Source of the DNA: Sarcocystis neurona
Taxonomy: Eukaryota; Apicomplexa; Conoidasida; Eucoccidiorida; Sarcocystidae
Reading direction: 5' to 3'
Assembly (NCBI GenBank): GCA_000727475.1
Contig: KL647307.1
Location: 1,936,580 to 2,000,579, forward strand
Length of the DNA: 64,000 nt
Part shown: positions 1 to 14,509 of the stretch, piece after piece
Layout of the letters: each line of letters begins with the position of its first letter
Position numbering within the stretch: the first letter of the stretch is position 1
Made by a program: the position numbers and the translations under genes
The notes under the pieces: model-generated
Told to the model about the DNA's origin: nothing
Database searches by the model: none
The model's input: the letters and a program-made list of their open reading frames with translations, nothing else

Positions 1-1430
1 AAAAGACGCGTGGCGCGGGGAACTGAGGGAAAGAGACGAAGAAGAGACCCCGAGTTTCCTCGGTGTATTGACCAACGAAGAGATACTACGTACAGAGGCA
101 ACGGGCTGCGTTTGTTTGCCAGCAGTGGGGTGTCCTACGGAGCAGTGAATTTTTATATAGAGAGAGACGCATAAATCCCACGTGTCGATTTACTGCGTAG
201 AGAGACACAGACGGGAACAAAGATATACAAAGGTATGACGAGGCGGCGGAAACGCGGAAAACGACTTGCGAAGCCGGTGTGTCATTTACAAGTCGTGAAA
301 ATCAACAAGAACAAATGCGCGGGCAGAGAATGATCAAGCCGGGCGCGAGAGAGAGAGAGAAGAAAAAAAAAAATACGTCTACACGTGGGAATGCGGAAAT
401 GTGCAGACCCCCAAGTTGGTTGACGCATTCGTGGAGAGAGGGGGGCAAGCGCGCGCTACTTTTTGCTGTCCATGCCGCTCTGTTGCCGGGTCCACCGACC
501 TATCCCGTGTACTTTTCTCCTCAAAAAGACCGTATCCGGTGAACTGTGCATCCACACAGCCGACGGCCTGCCAGCAATGGGGAAGACGACAACGCGCAGC
601 GAAACTATTCTACTGGGTCGTTCTCATCTGCCACCGCTTTTTGTGACGCGCAAATGCCAGGAAGCGCGCACGAAAGAATCGCGTGCTTGAAGAGGCAGAC
701 AGGAGCGGACGCCAGAAAAACCGGAAAGTGACAGTCCACGGAGGAACTCAGCGACGACGACGGACAGACAGGAAGAACGGGGACAAGACGAAAAAGTGCG
801 AAAAAGCATGAGTCGAGGGAGGGGAGACAGTATGGTGCACAGGGAGGGAGGCTACATGCACGGGCCGCCGAGGAAAAAAACATGTAAATCGAGAAGGTGG
901 ACGAGGAAGAGAGGGCGAGAGGAAACGACGTTGGAAATGTTGGTGAGGAGGAAGACGGTGGACAACACCCAGCGGACGGACGGGAAGTTAAAGAGATACG
1001 GCAGTATCTGTGCAACGGCACAGAAGGTGGTTTCACCGGTGAAGTACTACATGTAGGTGAGAAATCTGTCTAAGAAGACAGAGAAGTTGGGGGGTGTTGA
1101 CGAAGAAAACACCATGGGAAAAAACGAAGTCGTCGAGAACCTTGACGAACGTGCAAACGGGGCCGGAAGGTGGGCGTGTTGCGCGCTGGTGGTGTCTGAA
1201 AGAACCACAGAAGACGGAGAACATCGGATAAACACCAGATACCCAAGGGGAAACATGGAGGGAGGAAAAATGAGCAATCGACGAAAAGGCCGAAAGAGGT
1301 TCGCAGTGAAAGAAATGAAGGAGACACAAAATCTATCGACGCGCAGGAACAAAAACCCACCGCTACGACGATTCGGGAGACTTTGCGGTCGCGGCGACGG
1401 AACGAGAAAACGAAGCTAGCCGTGAAGTTG
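1..1430. other. Purine-rich gene-free stretch
   Basis: The plus strand is strongly enriched in A and G (GAGAGA, GGAAGA, GAAAAA runs, for example near 345-372). Short overlapping ORFs exist in several frames, but none resembles a protein family and none is clearly favoured over the others. I see no gene, RNA gene or mobile element here. Confidence 0.5.
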
Positions 1431-1564
1431 CTTCAGTTCTACAACTCAAGTGCAACATAAACGCCGGGCGAACTGGACACGGAAAAGGCGAAAATAAAGC
1501 AGACTTGATAATTCATGTGTACGGCACACAAGGAAAAACGTCGTCCAGACGCAGTCAAAACAAC

Positions 1565-3990
1565 GAGAAGCCACAGCGCATGCAATGTGCCACCGCGAGA
1601 AGAAGTAGCACGAGCAACAAACACTACGCGAGCACTGGCAACAGCACAGAGCAGCAGCAAAAACACAGCAGAGGTAGCAGCAGCGACAGTCTAGCAACAG
1701 CAAGAGCAGCGCCAGCAGTAGCAGCAGACAGCAACAGAAATACCCATCGCAGCGAACAGCGACAAACCAGCAACCGAGCCGACAAGGTAGCAACTGCAGA
1801 AGCAAGCGCCACAGGCGGCAAGTATCGATAACAAGAGCAACAGCGCACTCCCAGCAGCAGCAGTCCCAGCAGCAGCAAGGCGGCGAGGCCGCACTCTCAG
1901 AGCATTGGCGGGAACCAAAAGGAGCGTCACTGGGCCGAAAACCCGGGAGAGGACGATGGAGAGAAGAATTAGCAGTACCCAGAGACAACACGACGAGATG
2001 CTTTTGACCGCACTGAAGACTGGTAACATACACGAAAACCAAGCAGAGACAGAACAAGAGTACCAAGACCAGCGGCAGTTCCAGCAGGGCGCCTCGCCGG
2101 GTAACTTCATCGAAAGAGAACCCGGCACGTACCGCAGCAAGAGCAGCAGTAGCAGCAGCAACAACAGCAACACCTGCAGCAGCAGCTCTATATCCTGTGG
2201 AAACCGAGGTCGTCTAGCAGCAGTCGCAGCAGAAGCGACAGCTCTGGCAGAGCCAGCACCAACATGGACTGCGCGGGCAGCAGCAGTTTCACGCCATGTG
2301 TCGAGAGAAGAGAAGCCGCACCTGCAACAGAAGCAGCACGAGCAGTCGCAGCGAGAGCAGCAGGACCCGCGACGGACAGCTGCGATATTGACGGGGTGAG
2401 CAGCGGCAGGAGCAGCAGAAGCAGCGGCCGTCGTGCGAGGTCCAGCTCGGTACGCAGAATGAGCAGTAGCACTGCACAGAGGCAGCGGCGACGAGCACAG
2501 GCATGCCGAAAGTGACATGCGAATGACAGAACTATTGCAGCAGCTCCGATAGCAGCAGGTTCAATAGCAGCTCCGGTCATGGGAAAAGGAAAATGGGGGC
2601 TCTTTGAAGGATGTACGGACAACGAAATGATGTGGCGACGAGAAAGAGCAAAAGACACGGTGTCCAGCCGCTGTCGATAGATGGCACCCTCCACGAAGTT
2701 TAACCCAGTGACAAGCAGCGACAGCGACAACACCGGCAGGCTGCAGACCAGCTGCAGATGCTCCTCCCGTGTGTGTGTGTGTGTGTGTGTAGCGGCAATA
2801 GCAGCAACTTCACAGGTGTCCACAGTAACAGCAACGACACACCAACTGCAAGGACAGCAGCCTCACCAAGAGCAGGAGCGCCGAATATAAGCAGTTTTAC
2901 CTTGTTTCCGCTTCATTGTTTCCAAACGGAAACAGACAGAGAAGCAGGTAGCACACACAAACACATAAATGCTAAAAATGTGTACGCGTATGCTCTCTGC
3001 AATGTATGTGTGTAGCACTGGGTAGGACCCAGGTGAGCAGTGCAAGAGACATCTTCCGTCCAAGTATAGTTGTAGATATGTATAGGACTACACAACCTTA
3101 TTCTGTGAATGTACACGAATGAAATTTATGTGAGACACATTTCACGCAACGTAGAGGTATGTACGTAGGTATGCAGGTATAAGAGTTCTGTCATTCTATG
3201 CATGTAGGTGTTTAGAGTGGGGGGGAGTGCCACAACATCGCAGCACATTCCACAAACCAAAAAGGGGGACCGTCGTGTACGTGCCAGCAAATTCATACAA
3301 GATCTATCGTCTACGGAAAGGCCTCTGAATGTCACACGGCCAGCCCCCTCGCTTACCAGCAGCAACAGCACTCACAAAAAAAAGAGAGCAGCAGCACAAA
3401 CACAGCAGCAGCACCAACACAGCAGCAGCACCAACACAACAGCAGCACCAGCAGCAACACTAGCAGCAGCAGCAGCAGGCACGAACCCGTAGTAGAAGCA
3501 GCACTGGCGCTAAGAGCATCCTCAGGAACTCCACCAGCAACAGCAGCAGCACAACAGTCACAACGCGAACAGCGTCACCAGCGGCAGCAGGAGCAGTAGC
3601 AACACGAACAACAAAAAGCAGCGCTGGAGGCACCCATGGTGTGTACCACAGAAGCAGCTGTACAGACACAGGAGATACACGAGAGGCGGCAGCGGCGAAA
3701 CCAGTAACACGGGCGCGGACCGCAGCAGAAGCGGTGTATCTCTGGCTTGGACGGAGAAATGAACAATGCAACTTTTGTAGCACCCTGCTCTTCACCATAT
3801 TGGTACAGCAACAGCAGCATGCGAGGGTTGCGCGACAGCTCGAAGACAACGCTCAGCAGCCACATGACAGCGATTCGAGCACCCGCAGCAAACTAGGAAA
3901 CCAGGTGTGTTAACGGCGGCCGCAGCAGCAAAAGGACGACGCAGCAGCGAGGAAGTCATCAGAGGAGAGAGGCAGGAGCAACAAGCGGCT
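1565..3990. repeat. CAG-rich low-complexity block with a GT microsatellite
   Basis: Interrupted CAG/CAA/GCA triplets dominate the plus strand, densest near 2130-2190 and 3389-3480. A (GT)11 run lies at 2769-2790. ORFs in this block are by-products of the triplet repeat: all frames give Gln/Ser/Ala-rich peptides on one strand and Leu/Cys-rich peptides on the other. Coccidian coding exons can carry CAG repeats, so a hidden low-complexity exon cannot be excluded, but nothing here resembles a conserved domain. Confidence 0.6.
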
Positions 3991-6900
3991 GGAAGGGAAA
4001 CGGGCAGCACAGAGCAACCAGACGAGGAACCAGCCGCAACCAGTTACACGTCCAGATAGAAGCGGCAAAGACCAGCAGCCCGAGAGACAAGCTTCAGCAG
4101 CACTGTATTCGTATGTGCTGCCGGCGCTTGGTTCCCCTCATCATGTAACGTTTTCAGGTGTGAAAAGCTGATGAAGTTCTTCGCGAAAGGAGGGAGACGC
4201 AAATGCCTCCTGTACAGGCTTAAAGCTTGTAAAAGGAGTCGGATGTACATATGTCTATTTGTGTACGTGAGTATACAGATAAAAATGTGGTAAGTGCCAG
4301 ACGGAAATGTATGCGTCAAGGTAGACGTTGGTAGCTGTGGGGAAAGGAATTCCCAAGTACATATGGATGTGTATACATAAACTAATACGAGTACATGTAC
4401 ACTCGTGTGTATATACATATATATGACTACAGGTACAGGGACGGTCTTTGCTGATTCATTTCTTCACCAACGCACAACTACGAATTAGCGAATGGGTCGT
4501 TACGTATATCAGTAAAAATTGTACTGGAAGTAGCCCCATGTATCAGCGTCTCGTTGTGTTTCGATCCGTGAATATACCCGTGTGTGCACACACACGCACG
4601 AACAGCACGGATGGCGGGCACAGACGGATGCTCTACAGCGCGTACACATGTGGCACAATCCTCCGGATAGCACTGTACACGGGGGAGCGGATATATACGT
4701 GTATGTACACTCCATACGCTCTACATGCTTGCAGTCGTGCCTACGTCCTCCACGGTACGGCTACAAGTTACACGTCTAGGTTTTTGACTGCGTCCTGACG
4801 GATCCTGCAAGGAACCAGCTGCCGCTTCGCGACCAGCACAGTGCGTGGGTTCTCTCGATTGCAGGCAGGCAGGCATTCTGCACTATGTAGAGGTCGCAGG
4901 AGCACTGTTGCAACAGGCCCATATTTCGAAAATGAAGGATAACGTTGTCCATGCTGCAGCAGCTACACACACATTTCATCCCAGACAAATCTCACGTTGT
5001 TATTGGCATGTGACACTATCTCCTGTAGTATGCAGTGAATGAGGCACCGATGTGTACATGGTGCATTTGCCGTGCCTGATTCATTTTCTATTCTTTTTTC
5101 TCCTTAAGTGTCTTTCGACTTCCTTCTCAAGCGTTTCACACATGAAAAATTCGTGCGTGTGTGCGCCGACGAGGTCGCTAGCCCATCTTTCCGAATTACT
5201 GCGACAACGAATATATCTTCGCTCCTCCATATATGAGAGTACAATTTGTACAAAGAGATACGCATGTCAGCAGAACAACGACTCCTCTAGAAATTATGAA
5301 TGATCAATACTTACGTATGCAGCGACTTCGGGCCCAGCTGGGCATCAAAGTTTGAGGTAGTCTGTAATGAGAGGTAGATGGAGCAAGAACATGCGGGAGA
5401 CTGTTCAGCTGGTGTCTCTCTCTCACCCGTCGGACATGTTTGGTATACACGTAATAGGAAGTCAGAATGAGACCTCCGCGAGTGTACACATGTATCTCTT
5501 TGTACGGGCGCAGTTGAATAGAAGTCTAACGCCCGTGCAGTGTATACAAGTTAACCTATTGCTCTCTTCATGCCTATCTACGGATGTGTCTGTGTGTCTG
5601 TCTCTGTATACCCACACACTCGAACAAACTGGTCAAGGTTGCAAAGTGTGAATATATGTATGTATAAATATTATGTGGAGATCAATGTTCTTTGCACATG
5701 CGTGTCTGATGAAGAAGGGCGTGGGTTTATAACAACCTATTACCAAGTGGTCTGTACTGTAGGTGTGACGCGCGCGGTTCCCGCTTGTTCCCCGCTGAGC
5801 AGCAAGGAGACTGGTGCGACTGTGACTCGCAAACTCAGCGTATACAAGAGTGTGAATACTAGCAGCGGTTTCCTTTCGCCGTCCGCTACGAGAGACGTGT
5901 AACAGATGCGTTAGCGGCGTGCCCTGGGGCACCACGCCTCACGCGTGTCCGCAGTACTAGCGCGTCTCTGGCGGGCTTCACTGTCGCACAGGCTTGCTAC
6001 GACAGGGAATGCACCCGAAAAGTTTACACCTACATTATTTTGTGTTTTAATTGAGGAAAAGAACGTCACTGTGCAGCATAGCGGCGCGGACACGAATGCT
6101 TCTACCGCTGTTACACTTGCAACCTTTTGCCTGAAAAAACCCTTCCGCATTCGTATGGCCATTATCCGCGTCGCAACACATCTAAACGTCGCGTTGTTCT
6201 TGAGTGACCGATGCGACAGCAATCGCTTATGCACCACACACGTCCCTGATCTCATGAGACCACATAGACGCAGACGTGCACACACGCGCCACCACATGGC
6301 ATTTCTTGTGTGGCACGGGAAAAGGAGTGTAGAGCCTTTGAACTACGGCAGACAGAGGGCTCAGGCTATCTATTTTCCGTCCTTCTCGACAACCACATCC
6401 GCACTGGACACCAGTCGTAGTCGAGCATGGATTTTACATCTTCTTTCTTGCATAGGAGAATATTACGTTTTACACGCGCCACTGTTGTACGCACCATGGA
6501 TAAGAAACGCGGCATCTCTGTCGCCGTATATGCGTGCGTGTTGTTTTCTGTGGCTACGCAACAACGTTCTGTACACGCACCGTAGACTAGCGGAATAAAC
6601 GGGAGTATCAATGGACTACTCACGGTTCTGTATGTGTCCCACCTTCAAAGATCTTCCCCTCAGAGACGTGAACGCGTACCGATATAGACATGTACGTGTT
6701 TACATAAAGTCTCGTAGCAACTAGTCTGCCGTGAGTTACCGCGTGCTGCTGTAACTGACGGAACAGCTCGGGACAGTCGAGCGTCCCTTCTTGATAAGCC
6801 TGTTGCATCAGACTGCTGGGAGTTTCTTCTCCATGTACGACACTGCGGTGCACATCCGCTGCAGCTCTGATAGTTCCATCATGCATGCCGCTCCTGCTTC

Positions 6901-9690
6901 CTCCCCACTGAGCAGCAGGGGGATTAGTGCAAGTTTAACCTGCGTAGTTAAAGGCCCTCCTTTAACTACTTGCTGCTCGAAGCGCTTAATGTGTGCCTCT
7001 GGGTTCGCTGTCGTTGCAGCACGAGGTGGCGGAGCACATCATTTCGCTGCTGTCGACGCTGCATACGCATGCAGACATACATTTTGCTGATAATGCTGCT
7101 GCTACCGCCGGCGCTGTTCCACGAATGTTCCGCGGCGCAGCTCCGTACGCAGAGGTGCAGCGATCGTCTGTGATACTATCAAACCATCTTTTCCGTCGAA
7201 CGCGCAGGCACGGCTATACTAAAACACGTATGTGTAGCTCTGTCGAACCCCGTACAGGCGACCCCGCGCACATGCACTTCCCTGTATCCGGCACGACACG
7301 TATTCGTCTACTATTTGTACTCTTCCTGCCCAGGTACGCAATGGTGCGGCTACAGAGTCGTCGCGTCCCCTCCAGCTTTGATTCTTCCTGCTGCTCTGTT
7401 TTTGCGTGTGTGTGTGTGTGTGTGTGCGTGTGAGAATTTTCTTCTTTGCGATTCCGCTGGTAACATTCCAGCACCTTGGCAGTCCATGGCCCCCTGATCG
7501 TCAGAGAAGAAACAAATGCGAACGGCTGCCTGACTGAGCGTCGACGAATTGCGAGTGCGATTGCCACACTGCGCAAATGCGCACTTCCTCTGCTGCTGTC
7601 TGCTACTGCCCCTGCTGCTCCTGCGTTAGCAATGCAATGTCACCTGCATTCTGCCGCCGACGCGCGCGCGGAAGAGGAGAGTACGGTTGTCCTCTGCCTT
7701 CCTGTTTGCTGCTGCAGGCTCAACCCCTCTTCGTGTGTTTCTCGCTCCACTCGGCACCTTTCACATGTCCCACCGTTCGCAAATAGTAGAAGCGGTTCAA
7801 CGTTTTATGTTTATACAGTCACCGCACCCCTGTAGATGACGGCACACCCACTCTGCAGGGGGGATCGTCTCTTCCTCTTCATCTTTCGGAAGTCGCACAT
7901 AGACGTTGCTCTCTCTGCGTTGTCGCATGGAAAGTGTCAGTGCTTTTCATCTCAGGTGTGAGCGTAAGCACAAAATATAGTCAGACGAAAGTGGAAAACG
8001 TTGCAGCAGTGCATGTCAGCGTGAACATACGAAAGACGGTGTTTTCCCTGTGCGTACGTACGTCAGCTGTCGCTACACTGCGTTCGTTCACCTTGTAGCT
8101 GTCGCTACACTGCGTTCGCTCACCTTGTAGCTGTCGCTGCTATCGTCCTTCAGCTCTCTACTCTGGCGCTATCGCGTCTGCTAATTATGTTTCGTATTCA
8201 AAGGACGCGGGTGGCAGGTACGTCCGCGTAGTGAATACTTTCGTGCGGCTGCGCGTGTGTCTGTGTCACTACGACGACGCTCCAGTTCACCGTACTGTGA
8301 AGTGCTGCCTGCCCTGTCTGAAGAAGGATAACATCGCAACCTATTCTCTTCAGCTGCCGCTCGCCGTACCTCCGCGGAGACTACTACAGACGCCAGTAGT
8401 ACTACAGAAAATGAGAACAGCGCCGCGTGTACCAGGCTGGCGATGGCAACGATGCCGCTCCCGCCCCTGGCGGTGAAAATGCTGCCGGTGCTGGTGCACC
8501 AGACCAACGACGCAGGCCGCCTTCTTCACGCGTGTTAGGTTTTACCTTCTCAAGTGCACAGATTTTATTCGAGACATACACGCATGTGAAAAAGAACGGA
8601 GCACGTGACGCAAACAAGTGTGGTCGCGCCTACACCACTCCACAGGATGATGGGTCACGATAGTAGTGTATTTATGCGTGGGAACGACTCGTTTTTTGAA
8701 CGTGTTCAGCTACACACACATTTGCACGTCACCTAAAAGAATATTATCTTCTTGAGTCGAATTTCCACATTTGTCGAAAGAGACAGACGTAGCAAAAAAC
8801 GAGACGACACCTTTGTTAATCGTTTTGCCATCACTACGTGTATGTGCGACAAACAGTTTCGCAGGAACTCGTGTTTACACACGGCTGCAGGTCAACACGT
8901 ACGAGAAACGATCCTCGGTCAGGGGGGGGGCCGCGCAGTGGAAGGCTGCTTGAGCTGCTTCCTTGAAAATGGTGTGTGTGGCTACTGATATTAAAATAGT
9001 GATGTGTCTTCCTTCCTCCTGTTTTCGATTCAAAAATTTCCTTGATGACGCATTTTCTACGCACACCTAGCTATAGATCCACGCATATACAGATGTGTCA
9101 ATGAGTAAAAACGAATGCATAGGTATCTATTGAGGCATGCACGCCCATGTACATACTCCTGCGTCCTTATCTTTCTACGCACATGCAGATATATACAAAT
9201 ACACATATCTTTTCTAGATGCTGCACATAATTTTCCGTATATGGAGACGCATGCGTGTAAACGACGGGAGAAAAACAAAAATCTCCATCTGCCGCTGAAA
9301 TGTTCCGTACAGAGCCGCGCATGCAGCCCTCGCACCTTCCTTCACCAACATAAAACACACCTCTTCCCCGAACCATCTTTCCACTCCCTCATACAAATAA
9401 ATTATATGACAGATATATATTCCCGCCACCACCTATATACACATGTACGTATGGGCTGATCAATCTACGTATATACACACACGTGTACATATAGAAAAGT
9501 ATATACACTTCCACACCTACAGGCGCATACTACTTGTGTCCTGTGTTGTTATATATATACACACAAATGTGTATATATATGAAAAATCGTTTAAACACTC
9601 ACATGTATCAGGCTTCATATATATATGAACCTCCGCATCAGCTGGACGATACAGATCTATGCGTCCTGCAACATACTTATATTTGTATAT
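3991..9690. other. Gene-free stretch with short repeats
   Basis: No ORF resembles a known protein. Alternating TATA/TACA tracts occur near 4240-4430 and 9400-9640, and a GT run lies at about 7404-7432. The longest open frame (5945-6598, plus) is rich in His, Arg, Cys and Trp and begins at a GTG, which fits chance openness better than coding. Confidence 0.45.
8065..8139. repeat. 32-bp tandem repeat, about 2.3 copies
   Basis: The unit begins AGCTGTCGCTACACTGCGTT at 8065, repeats at 8097 with one substitution, and restarts at 8129 before diverging. It is noncoding as far as can be seen. Confidence 0.85.
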
Positions 9691-11644
9691 ACGTAAGTTG
9701 TTTGCTGCTGGGGAAGCTTGTGTGTGCGGTGCTACACCACCGCCACTTCATGTTTTTTGGTAGCCCTCTTTTCTGCAACGCTGCTTCTGCTGCTGCTCCT
9801 GTCTTTCTCGACACACACGTAGATCTCTCTGAAGTTCCCTCCCCACACGCCTGTGCTCCCCGCTGTTGCGCCCCCCCTCCGCCCCTGCGACTGCTGCTTG
9901 CTTCAGGGTCCTTACTTCTGCGAGCGTGACCTCTGTGAAACCAGCGGTATTTTAAGACAGATCCTGCGTGCTGCTGCTTTGTTGCGGCTAATCCTGTTGC
10001 AGCGGTTCTACTCACTTTGGCGTCTCCCATTTCCCTCCTGCTGCTGCTGCTCTGTCCTTTTCACGCCTCTCCCTGTCGCACGGCGTGCACACGCATATAT
10101 ACATATGTACGAAATGTACGGGTGGACACGTGTATATCGTTCACCTATGTACGCCAAATATATATATGTGTGCACATGGACGACAATTTCTCTTGACGAC
10201 GTGTTCAAACATTATGTCTCTGGGCCGTGCCTGCAATTCTTCTCCCAAAACTTCCACTGTTTTCTGGACCGCGTCGCCCCGTTCTCCCCCAGCCGATGAC
10301 ACAGACACACGTCTCTCTCCTCTTGCAGTCACGTCTGCAGCGTCCGTCGTCCACAGCGTCACTGTCTTCCTCTTTCTTCTCTCTTTCTCCACCTGTCATT
10401 TATATGTATTATGACCTCTGCCTGCTGCCACAAGTTCCCTTCCCCGCCGTCTGACGTTGCTGACGCTCAGCAGCCACTGTGGCAGAATAGTATGTGCGCA
10501 TACTGCTGCTAAGGGCCCCTGCGCGCCAGCCTGCTGCCGCTTCTGCTGGTGCGCTGGTGCACCTGCATGTAGGCCCTTGCTGCTCCAGTCGCTTCTCTCC
10601 GTCCAACACGCTGCTGCGGCTGCTCAAAAAAATAATCTGCGCTCCGATGCTGCCTCTCTACTTGCGCCACTGCGTCTGTCTCTTTCCCCGTGCTGCTATT
10701 GCTGTCTGCACACTCTGTGTGGCTGCTGCTGCTGCTGACGCAGCTAATGACAATGCTGCTGTCTCTGTGCGCAAGGGTTCGTCGAACGGTTCTAACAACC
10801 TGCAGCTGCTGCCAGTCTGTAACCTGCTGCGGCAGCAGTTCCCTCTTCCTCATCCACCCCCTCCGCTTCCCCTTCCCACTACCTGGGCGTGCACCCGAGA
10901 CGACGACTGCTGCACATTCCTGCCAGCTGTCCCCCACCCGGCTGCTGCTCCTGCCCTGCCTTTTTCCCTCCTCCTTACTCTGCTGCTGCTACTACCCTGC
11001 TCTGTTTGTTGTTGTCCTGTTTCTGCTGCGCGTGCAGCGCGGCACACTTTCTTTTCTGCTCCTGTGGCTGCTGCAGCAGCTCCTGCTCTTCTCGCCCCTT
11101 ACTTCCCACGACTGCCGCTGCTCGTTTCTTCCTCTCCTCCTCCTCTGCCGGTAGCAGCAGCAGCAGACACACGTGCATGTGCACTCTCTGCAAAAATTCT
11201 GCAGCAGCTTCTTCCCCCTGTTTGATCTGCTACTGTTATGCTCTGCCTCTGTTGCAGCAGCTTCTTCCGCACTTCTGTCTCTCTGTTGCTGTCGCTCAGT
11301 ACACACATTCGCCATTGCAGGTGACTGAGCGTATCTTTTCCTGCTGCAGGAAAGTGACTTTGCTAAAATCTGCTCCTGCTCCTAATCTTCGCCCGTAGGG
11401 GACTCTGGAGCATGGCGCTTCCCTCCCTATATGTTGCTGCTGCTTCTCCGTTACCTGCAAGACGTTGTCCTGGCTTCCGCTACTCCTGCTGCAGCCCGCC
11501 TCTGTCCACCCGCTTCCCACCGACACGCCAATAAAAACTTGTTCTTGGTCCAGAAGACTTCTCTCCTTTTTCACTCCTCCTCTCCCTCCCCGCAACCCAC
11601 GAGGTCGTCCACATGCACACGCATACATGTATCTACGCGCACAA

Positions 11645-11675
<31 letters not shown>

Positions 11676-11785
11676 ACCCGCATATGTATACAGCCACATA
11701 TACGTGTATACACAGGGAGAGTAACGAGGCCTTCGCTACACAAGGACATATACACACACAGGTACAGATACGTGCCGCCATGCAG

Positions 11786-11816
<31 letters not shown>

Positions 11817-13660
11817 GTCGCACAGGTAGTCAGACATATATATAAATGTTAGTAGATATATATATATATGAAACGTTTGAAGAGGTAAAGCGATACGGAC
11901 GTGGGAGAGGTGATGTTCGCATATGCAGCGCGTCTCTTGCCATCTTTTTAAATTGCACCAGCATAATTCACAGAGGCACGTGTATGTATCATTGCCCATC
12001 TGCAAGGGATATCAGTCCACGTTCATATGTATATATGCATATGGAAGACGGCATGTGGACACGGGGATGGACGACTTGTATCTATCTGTGTCTCTACTAC
12101 GTCTGTCCACACCTGATATCCACATCTATCACTGTTTTCTACGTCATGAACTCCCGTAAATATACACATAGATACATACATGCACGTACACTACATATGT
12201 ATGCACGTCTCTCCCTTTCTCTCTCTCTTATATATATATATATGAATATGGACAGACGCTGTACACATCTGATATTCACCCATATCACTGTTTTCTACAT
12301 CAGGAACACTCGTACATATATATATATTATACGCATGCACGTGTACGCACGTGTAAATGAGATCTCTCCATGTATCTTCATCCACGCGCGGGTCTAACTA
12401 ACTAATAAAAACTCATCTCCTTCCACTTGCGCAAGCACGGTCCAGATACACAGCAGCTGCACACACATATACTCACACCTGAGAGACACACGTCCGTGTG
12501 TGTCTGTGTCTATACATATATATATATATTATAGACATAGGACGTTAGGAGAGTATTTCCGACTGGCACGCGGCTGCTTCAGCGACTGTGTGGAGGTTCT
12601 TGATGTACTGCCAATGAAGCAGGACCTGCTCTTGTTGGCGCTGCAGCTACGCAGCAGCAGCAGCATAGTCGTCTCTCCCGTCCTGCCGTCCCTTCGGCCT
12701 CGGTGCCACCCTCCTCCACATCGCCGTCTTTTTGTCGTCCTCGCTCCGATCTGCCCTTCTCGCTGCCGCTATTTGTTTTTTCTTCTCTCTCTCTCTCTCC
12801 TGCAGTCTCTCCCTTCTTAAGACGCACTGCTGCTGCTGCGCGCCCGTGGGGGCTGTACTGCTACTTGTCTACCTTGCTGCGCCTCCCGCTGCTGCTGCTA
12901 GTTCAACTGCTGCTCGGCTGCAGCATGCGTCTCCACTAATAAAACGGCTCCTACACGTTTTCGGCTGCTCCCGAGCCTCCAACACAGGCTCAACGCGGCA
13001 GCAGCAGAGGTGCAGCACCGCCACCCCCACGCCGGCCGCAGAGGAATCCTGCAGTCTGCATGACGCAGCCTCTGAAGATTCGCGCAGAACCGAGCGGCAC
13101 AACCGCAGAGTAACACCAGCCGCTGCAGCCGTGCGTCGCGGACCTTGAAGCAGGCAATCTTCGCCGTCCGTGGGGCCGCACGGGCAACAGATAACAGCAG
13201 CAGCGGCAACGAGCAATACCTCCCATATATATCGTTGCCTACGCAACGGGTGGCCCCTGACGACGACGGGCCGAGTCGCCATCGCGTCCGTTATCGCTTC
13301 CGCCTCCTCCTCCGCCTCCACCTCTCCTGCGCTTGCTTGCCGCCGGTGTGGCGCCTGTCGTCCCTGCACGAGCCACAGCATCACCTCACACAAAAAAAGC
13401 AGCTTTCCGCAAGCGCCGTCGCAGCAGCAGCAGCAGCAAAAGTTGCGACACAGCAGCAGATCGAGTACCAACCCGAGAACCAGCAGCCGGAGCACCACCT
13501 AAAGCGTGAGCAAGCACCGTAGATAATTGCTTAGCAGCAGCGATAGCTGCAGCGAGAACAGCAGTAATACACATGTAGAAGAGCAGTCAGAACACCCGAC
13601 AACAGCAGTCGTAACTATCAATCTTGTTTGATCAGCAGCGGCGGCACCAGCACTACCAGC
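9690..13660. repeat. CTG-rich blocks and TATA/TACA alternating tracts
   Basis: The plus strand carries CTG/TGC-rich low-complexity sequence at about 9700-11,500 and 12,580-12,930, then switches to CAG-rich at about 12,990-13,660. Between the CTG blocks lie long AT and alternating purine-pyrimidine microsatellites: 11,640-11,870 (including AT runs at 11,644-11,674 and 11,785-11,808), 12,230-12,245 and 12,310-12,330. No ORF is convincing. Confidence 0.6.
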
Positions 13661-14509
13661 AGCTCACTACACCTGAAGATTGGCCACACATATACGTAAT
13701 TACATACACAGAAGCCACACATATTCACGAGTACATATATATATATATATATACATATGTATCTATGCACGCCCTAAGTTGGCAGCGTATATATACATAC
13801 ATGTATACAGATGAAATGACGTGTAGAAGAGTCCATATTCGTAATGCTAGAGAAATATCTCTTCACGTACGTATACCACAAAAGCCCCTACCTGGAGAGA
13901 CACACAAGCGTCAAGGATCATGCGGGAAACAGACATTCTCTCAACGTGCAGCAGCTGCAGCAGATACCGGAGAGAAACGCAAGCAAATCAAATGCAGAGC
14001 GCCCAGTAGTCTGTCTGTCTGTCTACCTCCCTCTTCTCTCCCAAACACATGCATTACCATCGCTACTACTACACTTCTTCCTTCCTTTATATCTAAGCAT
14101 ATAGATATATATATGTGTATTCATTCTAACAAGCTACCAGTCTCACGGTTGCTGTCCTCTGCACTTTTTCGCCCTGTAAACGCGCACACATATATTTCTT
14201 CACACTATGGATACGTACACAGACACTCTCGACACGCACACTATACTTGTCAACTCGCATGTATCCATGTATACATGTATACGGGTACATACACATATAT
14301 ATGTACACGGGTCTATACTATACGCAGAGAAATATGTATTACACGAGTAGACACCACGTCTACGCGGACAAACGCGTCTCTCTCCACACATCCAAACTAT
14401 CCGACAAGTATCTGTATACAAAGCATCGCCTCCGCACGTAGTATTTTTTGTCTCTCTCTCTCTGTATATAGATGTGCGTGTATACATATGTACACATGTG
14501 GACACACCT
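13661..14509. other. Alternating TATA/TACA and CTCT microsatellite stretch
   Basis: An AT run sits at about 13,734-13,752, with repeated ACATATATGTAC-type motifs through 14,300 and a CTCTCT run near 14,452-14,462. No gene is recognised. Confidence 0.5.

Noticed and set aside
1691..2518. 275-codon Leu/Ala/Cys-rich open frame on the minus strand
   Set aside because: It is the complement of CAG-rich low-complexity DNA. No domain is present and the plus strand is equally open.
5945..6598. 217-codon open frame on the plus strand
   Set aside because: It starts at GTG, the first ATG comes about 70 codons in, the composition is rich in His/Arg/Cys/Trp, no motif is recognised, and the opposite strand is also open for 128 codons.
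5780..6940. Similar words around GAGCAGCAAGGAGACTGGTG (about 5799) and GAGCAGCAGGGGGATTAGTG (about 6911)
   Set aside because: The match covers only about 30 bases and does not extend, so a dispersed repeat cannot be supported.
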